A DNA stretch of 64,000 bases from Cladorrhinum sp. PSN259 (lineage: Eukaryota > Ascomycota > Sordariomycetes > Sordariales > Podosporaceae). The position numbers and the translations under genes were made by a program. Positions 32,100-43,942 of this stretch are shown piece by piece. Under the pieces are notes generated by a model. The model saw only the letters and a program-made list of their open reading frames with translations. It ran no database searches and was not told the origin of the DNA. The stretch lies in assembly GCA_033725935.1 (NCBI GenBank), contig MU867068.1:186001-250000 (forward strand), written 5' to 3'. Within the stretch, counting starts at the first letter, position 1, and every line of letters begins with the position of its first letter.

Positions 32100-33394
32100 C
32101 TTTTTGTGTTAACCGGACACACACCTCCCGTCGTCTTGTCTCCTCCTGTCCTCCTGTAGTATGTCTGTCTGGCACTCAAACCCGGCAGGTAAGCAATTCC
32201 TTGTAAGCTTTCTTCTTCTGTTCTTGTTCTTGCGGCTCTGTAGATAGCTGTTCTCTTAGCGGCGCATGTTTTCTTGAGTGAATAAAAAAAGGATTACTGA
32301 AAAACCGTGGTCGCAAATACCAATTGTAAACGAGAGGAAGAAGGTTATAGACTTTTGTTGCTTGTTTGTTGTAATCAAATTAGGAAACAATAGAAAAATA
32401 TTATACGGTGACGGGATGCGTAACCAGAACACCACATTGTAACATGTTGCAGCACAGCACCGCAGCAGTTCATCAGGGTAGCTCCGCTGCGGTGCTTCCA
32501 ACTGCCCCAGCCGCATTCATGGATGCCCGCTAGCGGTGCAGCTCCCCCAATTAAACCCCTGTCATGGGAGGGGCCACCCCCAAAAAAGCCCCTGAAAATC
32601 GTGGGAATTGAGAACAGCGCCCGAATGGTCCGTAGCGGAGGCGGGATGTTGGTAAACTTCCAATCTGTCCCTTTTTCTGGAACATAAACTCAAACAAACG
32701 CGAACCCGACGATATCCGATCTCCGCTTTCAGTTTCATACTCATCTCATCACCCGTAGAGCCGGCGCAAGCGGACAACAAATGGAGATATCCAATCCGGG
32801 ATGGATATTGTAAAGAATCAAATATGAATATATTAACTTTTTTTGTTGTTTCTCTTAGAAGGCAACATAAAATACTGTTTTCAAGATAAATAAATCTGGG
32901 CTTAAACAAAACGCCCCATTCCTTCCTTCCTTGCTCCTCCAACCAACTCCTTACTTTCATGCATGTTAACACCTAAAGACAGAGAGGCTGATGGGAAAAT
33001 AAAACCATCACCGAGTTTTGCCGTTTTGATATGCTGTCGACAATCCTTCCTCATCTGGTTTTCCACCAAAACCTTTGCGTGAGTGTATGTGATGATAATC
33101 ACTGAACCCAAATCCGAATGAATATATACTCGCTCGCCCGCTCGCTAACTTTTTGAGGATTACATATTGCCAAAAAGAAATTGCCTCCAGAAAAGATCAC
33201 CGCGTATGCCGAGTCTATTGATAAATGTTCATGACCAAAACCAAGAAACAGACAAACAACAGCCTTGTTTCAGACTGCCATGAGTAGTGAAGAGATCATG
33301 ATCTGAATCGCCCCTTGCGCCACCCGAAAAATCAACGCAACAAGCTTTCCGAATCCTCCATATGTCCGAGGATCCAAATAAAGACTCACTTCCA
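32100..33394. other. Intergenic 1.3 kb, no gene seen
   Basis: 5' flank of the transporter and 3' flank of the aspartic protease, both read leftward. Short ORFs only, none with recognisable features; AT-rich near 32270-32420 and 32810-32900. Confidence 0.5.
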
Positions 33395-34982
33395 TCAGGC
33401 CACCATCATCATGGTAATAGCGACCACAAAACCCATCAGAGCAGACATGAAGAGTTGACTTCCGCCTGAAGCCTTGGCGGGTTTGTTGTCTCCTGATGCT
33501 GCACCATCACCGCTGGACTCGGCAGGCTTGTTAGACTCGCTTCCGGCCCCCGACGTAGTACTAGGAGTCGGCTTGGGCGCGGAAGCAGCCTTCTTTGCGA
33601 AACCGATTCTCATCTTGTCGCCGTCGAAGACGCTGTAGACGTTCTTGAGGAACACATCGCCGATGAGCCAGGTATTTGGACTCAGCGTATAACCGTAAAT
33701 CCGAGCTCGACATTCGTTCTCGAATTCAGGGCCCAACCAATCCTTTGACGAAATTTCGTACGTCACACCCGAAAAGGTGAGCTCAATCGGCATCTTTGTG
33801 TCGCAAGGTACGACATATTCTCGATAACCCTTGCTACTGTTTGTAACAGATCCGGGAATATTCTTGAAGATTGCTTCCGTGTCCTCGGGGGGCGCAAAAA
33901 TCATTGAAGTGCCGGTATCGATGGCTGCGATTCTTCCGGCAATGTTTGCCGACTTCCCATTGGCACCTGCTCCATCCATGGGAATTGTCCATTCGCCTCG
34001 TTTCTTCTCAGCCTCCGGAACATTGGTGTATGTGATTTCTCCAGTGTACTTGGCCTTGTCGACCCCGCCAAAAGTGACTTGGCCATCATTAACACCGTCC
34101 GAGTCTCTGTTAAGTGAGATGCCGAACATGTTATTCTCGAAGACCTTCTTCTGCTTCAGACTGAGCATGAAGGTTCCCGTCACCGAGTTGCTCATGGCGA
34201 GGCCGAGAATGCCGTCGAAAGCAAAGTGCTTAAAGTCCTCGGCGGTATGGTTGGCCACGCCGAATTGAAGATCAAATGTTCTACCCGCAAAGATAGCAGT
34301 GTCATTGCCGACGACTCCCGTCAGGGAACCTGTGCCATACGAGATGGAGAAATCGGCGTTACTGGTCTGCCAAGTTTTGGACCCCGAAGCATCGAACATA
34401 TTGTGCATCAGACAAGCATCCTCCTTGCACTCTGAGCCCATAATCCAACTGTTGGCAGCTCCGGTATCCAAGAGCATGTAGAATGGAACTTGACCAGAGC
34501 CGAGGCGAACCTTGATGAAGTAGGAATAGTCGGGTCCATTCTGATAGATGCCGGCGCTGTTGGGGGCCGTGGCGGCAACAGGTTCGGAGATGCCATATGA
34601 GTAGGCCCGGTGTTCCAAGTCTGCGCTTTCTTCGACATCTGATGATGGTTCGCGCAGTCCGTACTTGTGAGCAAGGTGGAGTATGGCTCGGCCTACGGAT
34701 GAGTACGGGGATGCACCATCGTTGTCATTGGACTAAGATAACGGCTGGTCAGCAACTGGGGGCAAGAAGCAAGGTCACTAGAGGCACACATACGTTTCTC
34801 CGCGAAACCAAGTCAAAAGTAGCCTTCTCATCCTCACTCCTGGAATGCTTCTCGTGCTTGATACTGAAAGAGCCGCAGTGCTCATTAGGGTCGCACTGAT
34901 CGTCCGGAACAAATAGCACGAAAGCCTGCACGGTAGCCACCCATAGTGTCAGCTGCAGCAGGAAAGCTGCCACTTTCATCAT
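33395..34982 (-). CDS. Secreted aspartic protease, probably GPI-anchored
   Basis: Pepsin-family (A1) protease. Two exons, 34982-34794 and 34732-33395; 61-nt intron; 508 aa. Signal peptide 1-20 (MMKVAAFLLQLTLWVATVQA), then a propeptide-like region to about 125. The active-site motifs are DTGAAN with Asp at about 152 and DTGTSM with Asp at about 335. The flap region has YGTGS, and FDGILGLA precedes the second half. A cysteine pair in SECKEDACLM matches the first loop disulfide. The C-terminal ~75 residues are Ser/Pro/Thr/Ala/Gly-rich and end in a hydrophobic stretch with no basic residue after it, a GPI-signal pattern. This suggests a cell-surface yapsin/CtsD-type enzyme acting on wall or secreted proteins. 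Orthology beyond the family is not decided. Confidence 0.92.
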
Positions 34983-37166
34983 GTTGAAGAGTCAGCACCT
35001 GATCTCCTCTCACCACTCCCACAAACTCGGTGGGGCGTGGTAGAGGTATCAATGGCTTTTGGTTTCGTCGTTGGGGGCGGGTGCGTTCGGATAAAGAGAT
35101 GATAAACGTCGTTCAGTGCATCAGAGAGGATCTCGAGGTAGCAATTGGTGAATGGTCGTCCCGAGAGTCCCAGACTCCTTGCCCGGAGCGTGATTAAAGT
35201 GATTAACGATTAGTTGGACGACATTGGAGTTGTCGATCTATGCAATGGAAGAACCCAGTGGAGACGGATTGGCCGGAGTGAAAAAAAGTGAAACGGTTCA
35301 AATGAAAAAAAAAAAAGATATGTCAAATGCTGAAAACCCGTCGATCAGAAATAAACAGACGCCGGGTGTAAATGCCGATGCAGAGAGAGACTGAGAAAAT
35401 GATTCAAAGAGGTCAAGATACAGGAGTGACAGGAAGCAAGACGTCGAATCAAGCACTCAATTGAGGCTGGGGAAGACAAAGACAGCCTCGGGAAGAAAAA
35501 GGTAGAGAGAGGTGAAGGTGGAGAGGATGGGGGAGGGGGACAAGGGAAAAGAGAGGTTGAACGGCAATGAATGGAACGTCGTTAAAGAAGGGGAAGTAGG
35601 TAAATGTGGGATTTTGAGGGGGGTGGATCTGGGTTCCATTTCTTCCCAGGTCGATTTTTGAAAGGCGACCTGACCCCAGCACCACTGTCACTATATTAAA
35701 CTGCTCTAAATCGAGAAGTGATCGAGCAAGCAGAGCTGTCAGTTGCGGCTGCCCGCCTGATTACAGTGCAATTGAGGCAACTAGAATTTGCAGCAAATCC
35801 TGGAAAGTTGGGATGTGCCCGGGATCAATGTGGAAGCCACCAAGGAGACGATGAGCGGAGAGCAGCAGGGTGTCTTGATGAGGTATTGTAATGCTGGAAT
35901 ACCATTCAATGCACCGGTTCTCCACGCTATTCCAACCGGATGACCTGTTGAGCACGGGCACAACAATTGGAGATGATGAAAAAGCTTGGATCGTGGAGTT
36001 CAAATTCATCTCAAGGACGAGATCGTCCGCCCATGTCGACCTTCTAATCAGAGTAACTGTGCTGATTGGACGACGGTCTAGAACAAGCTCTGTCAAAGTG
36101 GGCGTCTGGGTGCCGTGTTCTCCACCCAATTTGTGCATCCCTGCTGAAGGCGGTTTCCCGGTCTCTTTGGGATATCCGAACTTGGCCATATCCTCTCACG
36201 CCTCTCTCTCCAGCTCGCTGAGCAAAAATGCAAATCTTCTACCATGGGATAGGCCATTGGCACCCTTGAACCGACAAGAAACTCATCAAAGAGATGACAT
36301 TTCCAATACGAGAACTGGCAACCATAACGCGTGTGGTTGCTTCTCTTCGGAAGCTCTGGATGCAATATTGAGGGCCAAGGGGCGAGAAGCGAGACAGGGG
36401 GTCACCCCGGCGCCAGCCCCAGATAACAGTCAAACCCTGGTCCCTGTTTGGCGTCGCCAAGAGATCCACTGGGGATGGACATCACTGTCGACCAATCGGT
36501 CTCGTCTCTTGGGTGAACTTGAAAAGCGTCACTGCATCAGTCTAAGACAGAAACACATGTGTGTGCGTTTACGTACTGTGCCTCCGGTCCAGCATGATCA
36601 TGAACTTTGGTCCTGTCAGTTTCTCGTGTCAGACTCCGCTGAACAAACGAGGCTGGTGTCAATGTCTCGGTCGGCATGAACGGACAAAAATGTGAAAATG
36701 AGACCTTCTGCCAAATCTGGACGAACTAGGTCGCCAGGATAACAACTTTCAAATGGGCCTGCAATAAGACCAGGTATCCATCAGTATCATTTTAATCCAA
36801 TTCTCTCCTTGCCATTCAATCTTTCCAGAGTTCCAATTTTGGACTCGTGTTATTGCTTCCAAATGGTGTTGTGTCTCTCGGCTGATGTCATATGCACCAG
36901 GTGATATTAACAACTGCAGAATTCCCCTTTGCTCTTTAAAATGTATTTTGCGGAGATTTCGAGTGACATCCCCGGGATGTGCCGCATGTTGTTCCACTTA
37001 AGCAAGCAAACACCTTTTGCAGGTCCAACGATGTTGTCTTCTTTTCTTTTCAGGGGCTGTCTCTTGGTGATACGCTGTGGCTGTCAAATCTGAGCTTTCC
37101 AGACGCGTATATCGCATTGAGGCGAGAAACACGAGACCTGGTGGCGGGTTTTTGTTGCTTCTTGTC
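34983..37166. other. Intergenic 2.2 kb with ambiguous ORFs
   Basis: 5' flank of the aspartic protease and 3' flank of the PTAR1-like gene. The minus strand is open at 35761-36189 (142 codons) and the plus strand at 35891-36679 (262 codons), overlapping each other. Neither has a domain I recognise. A pyrimidine-rich minus-strand tract at 35440-35640 could be a leader of an unseen transcript. No gene called. Confidence 0.4.
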
Positions 37167-38162
37167 TCAATTGCTTTTCTGGTTCCGATATGATTCACAC
37201 CAATCAATGGCTGACCTCAGGACAGCCTTGTCTGCCTGGTCTGTTGAGACCTGGACGAGTTGTCTTTGCACATGTTGAAACCGGGAATATTCCTCATCGC
37301 CGATGAGCCCTGATGCGGCCAGAGTCCTCAGGAAAACCCAGACCGACTCATTGACCAGGCGAAGGGAGTTGACCAATTCCAGTACTTGCGTAGACACGGA
37401 GTTTATCGCTCTTGAGTCTGATATACTCTTGACATGAAGAAGAAATCCAAGAAATGTCCACCCAGAGATGTCGGTATGATGTTGGAAACACCATGCTTGG
37501 ATGGTTTTGAGAAGCTCTTGCCCGTTGGTGTTATTGCCCAAGCTCATCAGGAATCTCGCATGACACCAGGCATAATAGTTCCTTGGGTGCCTCTCACCAG
37601 CGACGCAGACAATGTCTCTTATATCCGCCAGGACATCAATTGGCAAGTCGCACGATTTGTAGACGCCGAGAAGCCACCGCCGATGGTTCCAAAGCGTAGG
37701 GGATTTTGTGTGTCTGTGTAATCTGCTTGTTAGGAGGCCGTCCAAAAACTTTTTCTCCTTCTCGAGCCTCAGATGGAGGTGTTCAAGGTCGTGTGAGTGT
37801 TTCTGGATCAGCCTCTTTCGCGTATTGGCTGCTGTGAGATACTCAGGGTCCAAAAGAAGAAGAACGGCCGTGGCAGCAAATAGCTCGTCATCGGTCCATA
37901 AATAAGTACTGTCAATGTGGTCTCTCAGGCGTTTCCTTGCTACCATGAAAGCCTGCACAAGACCGAGCTTGGATATCCCCACGGCATTCTCGTCCTGAAG
38001 AAGATATTGTCCGTCTGGGAGTATGTGACCTTTGGACAAGATCTCAATCTCGAGGGTTGTATCAAGGGATGCTGACAGAATACCAGATATCGCCTCAAAA
38101 GCCGCCAATGGATTTCCAGCTTTCAGAGCTGCCGCAGTGTCCTGGTCGAGTGCTCGTGACAT
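37167..38162 (-). CDS. Protein prenyltransferase alpha-subunit repeat protein (PTAR1/ECM9-like)
   Basis: Single exon, 331 aa. It carries PPTA-type helical repeats: SPTLWNHRRWLLG at about 157-169 and HPRNYYAWCHARFLM at about 196-210. These contain the W..R/H pairs of farnesyl/geranylgeranyl transferase alpha subunits, and a third repeat is degenerate (TDISGWTFLGFLL). Its N-terminus (LEIEILSKGHILPDG) resembles the PTAR1/Ecm9 branch rather than RAM2 or BET4. Human PTAR1 is the alpha subunit of GGTase-III, which acts on Ykt6 and other targets; whether this fungal protein does the same is an inference. Divergent from get1, with 366 bp between starts. Confidence 0.82.
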   Translation of the reverse strand: MSRALDQDTAAALKAGNPLAAFEAISGILSASLDTTLEIEILSKGHILPDGQYLLQDENAVGISKLGLVQAFMVARKRLRDHIDSTYLWTDDELFAATAVLLLLDPEYLTAANTRKRLIQKHSHDLEHLHLRLEKEKKFLDGLLTSRLHRHTKSPTLWNHRRWLLGVYKSCDLPIDVLADIRDIVCVAGERHPRNYYAWCHARFLMSLGNNTNGQELLKTIQAWCFQHHTDISGWTFLGFLLHVKSISDSRAINSVSTQVLELVNSLRLVNESVWVFLRTLAASGLIGDEEYSRFQHVQRQLVQVSTDQADKAVLRSAIDWCESYRNQKSN

Positions 38163-38528
38163 GGTGGTGAGCTGAATTGTATCCTGGCGGGGAGGATGCT
38201 CAGAGCTATTCGGTGTAAAGTGATTGGTGGTTCAACATGGAACTTGATGGATTTCAAGCTCATTGATAGCTCTTGGCGATGTCATCATTCCACTGCCTAG
38301 ACCCTAACCCTTCTTAATGACAGCCGCCACGTATCCCGCAAGCTGGTAGCAAGGGGCACGACAAGTGGGTCTTGAGCTGGCAGAAGCTCCGTCATCGTCA
38401 CGTTGGATTTCTCGGTTGGTTGAAAGGGTCCAGCTACAGAGAAGGCTGACTCCAAAAACACCACACCACCAGAAACAGCCGTTGTAGAGTAACGTTTTGC
38501 GAGTCGTGTCACACCCCATCCAACCACA
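38163..38528. other. Bidirectional promoter, PTAR1-like/get1
   Basis: A 366-bp gap between divergent starts. No recognised element beyond short AT runs; the bases before the get1 ATG read CCAACCACAATG, a good fungal start context. Confidence 0.5.
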
Positions 38529-39222
38529 ATGCCATCTCTCCTACTGGTGATTTTCGGCGTAGAGCTGGTCGTCCAGCTCGTCAACACAATCGGCGCAAAC
38601 ACCATCAACGGCTTGCTATGGCGCATCTACCTCGCCCTGCCAACACCGCTGTCGGTCGAGGTCGCCGCCCAGAGAAAGAGGCAAAAAGAATATCTCGCAG
38701 TTCGCCATGAGCTCAACGCGACGAGCAGTCAAGATCAGTTTGCCAAGTGGGCAAAGCTCCGTCGCCAACATGACAAGCTGTTGGAGGAGCTCGAGAAGAA
38801 GAGTGCGTACAACAGGGGATGAAATGTGCATATTGCGATGCGAAAGGAACAAGATAGCTAACCCCGTTGACTTTTCTGCAGAATCCGCCCAAGATGCCAC
38901 TCGCGTGAGCTTCGACCGCTATTTGACGACCGCCCGCCTCATCTCGACCCGAGGCCTCCAATGGTTTCTCCCGTTTTGGCACAGCAGGGAGCCAATGTTC
39001 TGGCTTCCCAGCGGATGGTTCCCATACTACGTCGAGTGGTTCGCTTCCTTCCCGCGCGCTCCGATGGGAAGCGTGAGTATCGTGGTCTGGCAGATGGCGT
39101 GCACCGGCATGTTGGCTCTGATCATTGAGGCCATCATGACCCTTGTAGGATTCGTTGGGGCAAGCAAGGAGAAGCAGCCTGTACCTGTTCCGGTAGGAGC
39201 AGGAAGCAAAAAGGATTCATGA
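38529..39222 (+). CDS. get1: GET1, ER receptor for tail-anchored proteins
   Basis: Homologue of yeast Get1 and animal WRB, which with Get2 receives tail-anchored proteins from Get3 at the ER. Exons 38529-38802 and 38882-39222; 79-nt intron; 204 aa. First membrane segment at 3-21 (LLLVIFGVELVVQLVNTIG). The cytosolic coiled coil at about 45-105 (EVAAQRKRQKEYLAVRHEL, KWAKLRRQHDKLLEEL) binds Get3. Two C-terminal membrane segments follow (WFPYYVEWFASFP... and WQMACTGMLALIIEAIMTL). The splice uses a GTGCGT donor and gives LEEL-EKKK-SAQD, in frame with the conserved SFDRYL segment. Confidence 0.93.
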
Positions 39223-39998
39223 TGGATGGCTCAGTGTTTTCTGCTCATGGTTGGACACAACAACATAATAAATAATAGTTGTGAAACACAAGAATCAATG
39301 AATGAAATTGACAAGTTTTTACGATGACGATGAAATGTCTCTCACTATTTGACGCAATGATTCTTCATAGCCGGAGCTGGAAACTTGCAACACTACGTGA
39401 GATGACCCTTGGCAGGGTAACTTTGGTTTTCTATAGGCATACTTTTTGACTTCGCACGATCATTGGAAAGGACCGAGGAAGCTTCGAAAGTGCCAACACC
39501 AGTAATGGTGTGAGTATATGGAGGGGCAGGTCACGGAATGCGGATGATTGAGGAACTGCCCAAAAATTGAAAGTCATATTGTATTGGTGTACTGTCCATG
39601 AAGATATCTGTATAATTTAAGGAAATGAGTGTCGCGTTTGTTGTCAAAGTTGCAGAATAGCAAATGGGTTGTGGTTGATGTGTTGGGGAGTAGGTTTCCA
39701 GCGGAGAGCGAGTCAAAATTTATAAATTTTCTTGGAGCACCAGGCTGGCGGCAGTTGACCCGCAGTGGGGTCCCTTATCGAGCGCCACATTTCGCAGCCT
39801 TGCATGAAACGCGGTTGTGTGAGTGGGTCCCATTGCACTCCATTGATTGATTCTGGGGGAGCTTAGCTTCAGCCTTGTGAACAACCACCTGGCATCTCAA
39901 GGGCGCGAATAGAGGGAGAGTTGGTGTGCTGCTTTACCTCCTTCGTCCACAGACCTGTTTCCGAGAAAGAGAGAGAGAAGTCTCTCAAGGTCATTTAG
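39223..39998. other. Intergenic, no gene seen
   Basis: 3' flank of get1 and leader of the next rightward gene. Short ORFs only. Confidence 0.5.
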
Positions 39999-41194
39999 AT
40001 GGCCATATCATGGGGGACGTAAGTGCCTATCTACCTCTCACCGATCTCGCCTCCACAACCATTCACTAACACATCCATACAATCTCCAGTATCAAGTCCC
40101 TCCTCATCTTCTTCGGCCCCATCCTCCTTCCCAAAATACTATCCTACTACCGCTCCGTACGCGCCGCGCCACAAATCTACAACCTCAAACCCATCCTTCT
40201 GCCGCCAATCATTGCGCGAAACCTCCTCATCCTCTTTTGCGTATCAACAGTCTTCCTCATACGCACCCTTCCACCCTTCCAACCAGAAAACGTCTTTGTC
40301 GCAACACAATCCCGCCTCCAAATACCAACCGAAGTGCTCTTCACCCGTCTATCCTCACTCCGGCCATCCCACGAGCTCACACTCTCCGACCTCGCCTTGA
40401 AACCTAAATTCGCCTCCCTGGAGGGTCGTCTCCTCTACCTCCAATTCGGCCCCTCCGTTCTGTCCGAGTGTCCCTTTTGCTCCTCCTCGGAAGACGCGAC
40501 GAGCTACCTCTACTACGCTTTACCTGACTTGGCCATACCGCACGTGTTCAACCTTTTGGTCTTGACATTCGCAACCGCAACGAAACAAACGAGGACGTGG
40601 CGGACACCAGCTGCCATTTCAGCCGTCGTTTTGGCCATGCTGGACTTGTATCTCGTGTCTACCTACAACTACCAGTTAAATTCCCGGGCTTTGAGACTTC
40701 CGGAGATTGATTTTTTTTACTGGTCCTCGCGTACGTACCGGTATATCGCCCTCGCCTTTTTGGACGCTGCTTTCGGTCTACTGCTATACCTTTCCGGGAC
40801 CAACAGAGCGTTCGTTACCCCTCCGGTGCCGGCAGAGAGGGTAGAAAGAGTCTTGAGGGCGTTGGCATCAGCAAAGGGGAAAGTAAACGCGGTAGGGATA
40901 GTGAAAAATACTGTACTGAGAGATGAAGGCTTAAGAGGGCGGAGTAATGCCTATTGGGGACACGAGGTTAGATTGACTAGAGAGACGATGGAGGAGGAGG
41001 AAGTGGTCAGGGGTATGAGCGATGCGCTTGCGAATCGGTTGGATATAAAGGCGCTCGAAAGGGATGCGGAGGTTTATACCAGGGCTATTTTTGGGGAAAG
41101 CATGCCTGGCTTTGTTGAGCCTAGGCCTGGGGCTGAGGCTGTTGCTGGGAGTGAAGAAGAAGGAGGAGAAGGGGAGCACAGGAAAGTTGAGTGA
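39999..41194 (+). CDS. Conserved fungal membrane protein of unknown function
   Basis: A 20-nt first exon (39999-40018: ATG plus five codons and two bases) is joined over a 71-nt intron to 40090-41194; 374 aa. The splice gives MAISWGTIKSLLIFFGPILL, a start I associate with a conserved Pezizomycotina family that has no established function and is often mislabelled in databases. Hydrophobic segments lie at about 8-25, 45-63, 157-172 (HVFNLLVLTFATA), 183-196 and 232-252. A CPFC pair occurs near residue 137. The C-terminal third is charged and ends Glu/Gly-rich. The large ORF is open without the first exon only from an internal position, so the micro-exon start is preferred. Confidence 0.75.
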
Positions 41195-41687
41195 TTTGAT
41201 TGTGAACTTTGTGGATATCTTGTGTTTGTGTGCACAATTTAGCAAGCGTTATGATTTTGTTTCCTGTACCAGGCAAACATGACGGGCTTGTCAATTTGCC
41301 CATAATTAGATATAGTAAGGATGATGATAAAAATGATGCATCTGAGTCTTTATTCTTTTATAATAACCCCTTTCAACCAAGACAGCAAAAGAAAAAAAAA
41401 ATTTCTTGAAACTAAATGTCTGTCTAATAATGGCAACCTCCCCTAAAAAAATATAATGAATTCATGCCATGCAAATGCAATGCCATGCCATGCCAAGTTT
41501 GAATTTTTGCTGTGCTGATACCCCTTTCCTTCCCTAACTTCTCAAAGATATCCATTATTATAGCCATTCACAACTCATACCACCCACCGCTTTATTCCCC
41601 AGTGAACTTTCTCTTTCCTCACTCACTCTGGTTTTCAATCTTCCCGCTCGACCGTGATAACCAGCTGGTCAACTCTCCGGCAGTCCC
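41195..41687. other. Convergent 3' region with CATGC repeats
   Basis: Between convergent genes. AT-rich, with an A-run near 41390 and imperfect ATGCC/ATGCA repeats at 41463-41498. No gene visible. Confidence 0.6.
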
Positions 41688-43942
41688 CTAACTTCCCAGA
41701 GGTCCCCTACCAGCACTAGTATCAGGCCTCATACTCCCAGTACCAGAAGTCATGATACTCGAGGTACTATCCTTCCTCGAGGGTCCACCACCAGGCAGCG
41801 CCGAAGAAGCTTCATCCACGCTCCTCTCGAGAAAATTAGCCCACAAGTCAGATAACGATTCCCTCCCCTGCGCGGACACCGGCTCGGCAAAGAATTCGCT
41901 GTTGAGAGCTGGCGAGCTCGGCGTCCTGTGAAACGGCGAGGTGGGCAGCCTCAAGATACCGCCGCCCCCGGGCCTGGATAATCCCGCCTTCTCCCTCTGC
42001 TCGTCCGTCCAGTTCAGGAACCCCGCCATAATCTGGAGGATCTGGAACTTCTTGGGGTCTGATCGGTCGAGGGAGAGGAACTGGAGGAAGTGATTTGTCA
42101 CTAGTTGTCTTGGATGAAATGTTAGTCAAATGGTATGTAAAGAGAAGGAAGGGACAGGAAGCCATACTTGTCAATAGTTTCCTCCGGCTTCGTCTTCTTA
42201 ATGTATTTCAAAGCCTTCGTAAGGTGGTCGTTCAACACGATTGCTTCGTGTCTCAACTTGCCAATGAGCAGGTTCTTCTCCTTCACCTCCTTTTCGTACG
42301 GCAACGTGCGTTCGAGCTCCTTGGACAGAGTCTCCTTGGCCGCCTCCGCTACGACAGCACGGGTATCTGCTTCGTGCGCCAGCTTCTTGAGTGCTTGCAC
42401 CTGCTCTTCTGAAGCTTCAACAATTTCACGCAGCTCCTTCCTTCGTGCCTCCTGAATCTCCTGAAGCGCCCTTTGAAGACCGTCAATAGCGTTGGACTGG
42501 GTATCCCGCTCGGAGGCGACCTTATCATATGCCTCTCTCGCGCTGGCCACCTGCTCCTCAAGATCCGCCACCTTATCGGCGAGGATCTCTCTTTGCGACC
42601 GCTCCTCCATGGCGATAACCTCCCACTCTCCCATGGCGGCGGTGGTGCTCTCGAGCTCCTCCTTGAGGCGCTGCATCTGCTTGGCGAGGTCATCTCTTTC
42701 CTTTTGCGAGTTCTGCTGCGAAAGGTTGGATCTGCTCCTCAAGCTGGCGAGCTCGCGCCCTTGTTCTTGAATCTCATCCCTTAACTGGTTGGCCTCTTCT
42801 TCCTTTGCGGCGGCCGTCCGCTGAAGTTCCTCGTTCTGCGCTTCGAGTTCCTCGACCCGGTCTTTGGCCTCGTCCAGCTCGGCCTTGTCCCGCTTCAGGC
42901 GATCGCCAAGAGTCTGCTTGATCTTCTCGACGCGCCCGAGTAAGGTCTGGTATTGTGTTTCGGCATGGTCTTTGGCGGCTTCGCTCTCTTCGAGGTCCGA
43001 ACGCAATTGCTTCACCTCATCGGCGTGTTCCGACTGTATGTCCTCGAGCTGTTTGCGCAGCTGCTCCACCTCGGCCCGCAGGGCCTCGCAGTCTTGGGAC
43101 ATGGCTTCCAATTTGTCAGTGGTTGGCGTCGTCGTCTTCTCTGTCTCTGGTGTTGGTGCGTGGCCGTTTGCGCCGGCATGACCGTTTGGTGTGTTCTGCT
43201 CCAATGGAGATTCGTTGTCTGGTTCGTCGTAGCCGTCTAGCCTCGTGTCAACTAGTTCGACGTTTGTAATTACTATTGCACCGTCTTCCTGTTCTTCTCT
43301 TGGGGCGGCGTCTTCAAGCAGCTGCGGGGGGTGCGATGTAGCTGGGGATCCTGGGGGGCTCTACGGGGTTCGTGGCGTCAGTGATTGGGCGCAAGTTATG
43401 GACAGAGTAGCGTCACGGTAAATGGTATGGGGAAATGACCATAAAAGGACCACGGTAGCTTAGGTTGTTGAGCATGGTGGGTTGAGCATACCAGAGGTTC
43501 TGGTTCTTGAGACCCGGCGTCAACGCCATCCTCCTGTCTTGGCCTGTCCTCGGTATTATTATTATTATTCCTCGGGGTGTTCTTGTTATTTTTCCTCTTC
43601 TTGTTCGCCTTCTTCTTTGAGGGGGTCGAGACGGCGGCAGTGGGACCTGTTGATTTACCACCGATGCAGCATCTTCATTAGCGCAAATGCAAAGATATGC
43701 AGGTATGCAACAGCAACTGGAAGCTCGAGAAAGAAAACACGGGCGATGAGAGAATGCGATTTTGCGTTTCTTGCGGTCTGGCCATTCAGTGATAAGTGTG
43801 ATGGGACAGGGTCCTTTCACTGGGCACACCACTGAAGCGATCCCACATTGGCTTGATTTAAACAAGGTCCCCGGCTCCTTGTTGCAAAGAAAAACGTACC
43901 TGCTGATTGGACAGAATTCTTTGGTGCAACGGTTGAAGACAT
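41688..43942 (-). CDS. rud3: Golgin RUD3 (GRAB domain)
   Basis: Cis-Golgi coiled-coil tether, homologue of yeast Rud3 and animal GMAP-210. Exons 43942-43900 (43 nt), 43646-43492, 43360-42168 and 42108-41688; introns 253, 131 and 59 nt; 603 aa. The N-terminal ~120 residues are basic then acidic and low-complexity (KKKANKKRKNNKN, polyAsn). A long coiled coil occupies about 140-440. The GRAB domain, which binds Arf1-GTP, follows at about 445-505: LKYIKKTKPEETIDK+QLVTNHFLQF and QILQIMAGFLNWTDEQREKAGL, rebuilt across the last intron. The Ser/Pro/Gly-rich tail is typical. The upstream exons were inferred: the frame is closed by a stop upstream of exon 2 and has no ATG there, and MSSTVAPKNSVQ from exon 1 splices in phase. 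Confidence 0.9.

Noticed and set aside
35761..36679. Overlapping ORFs of 142 codons (minus) and 262 codons (plus)
   Set aside because: They overlap on opposite strands, have no recognisable motif, and the plus-strand frame has shadow-like composition rich in Ser, Arg and Cys. Left uncalled.
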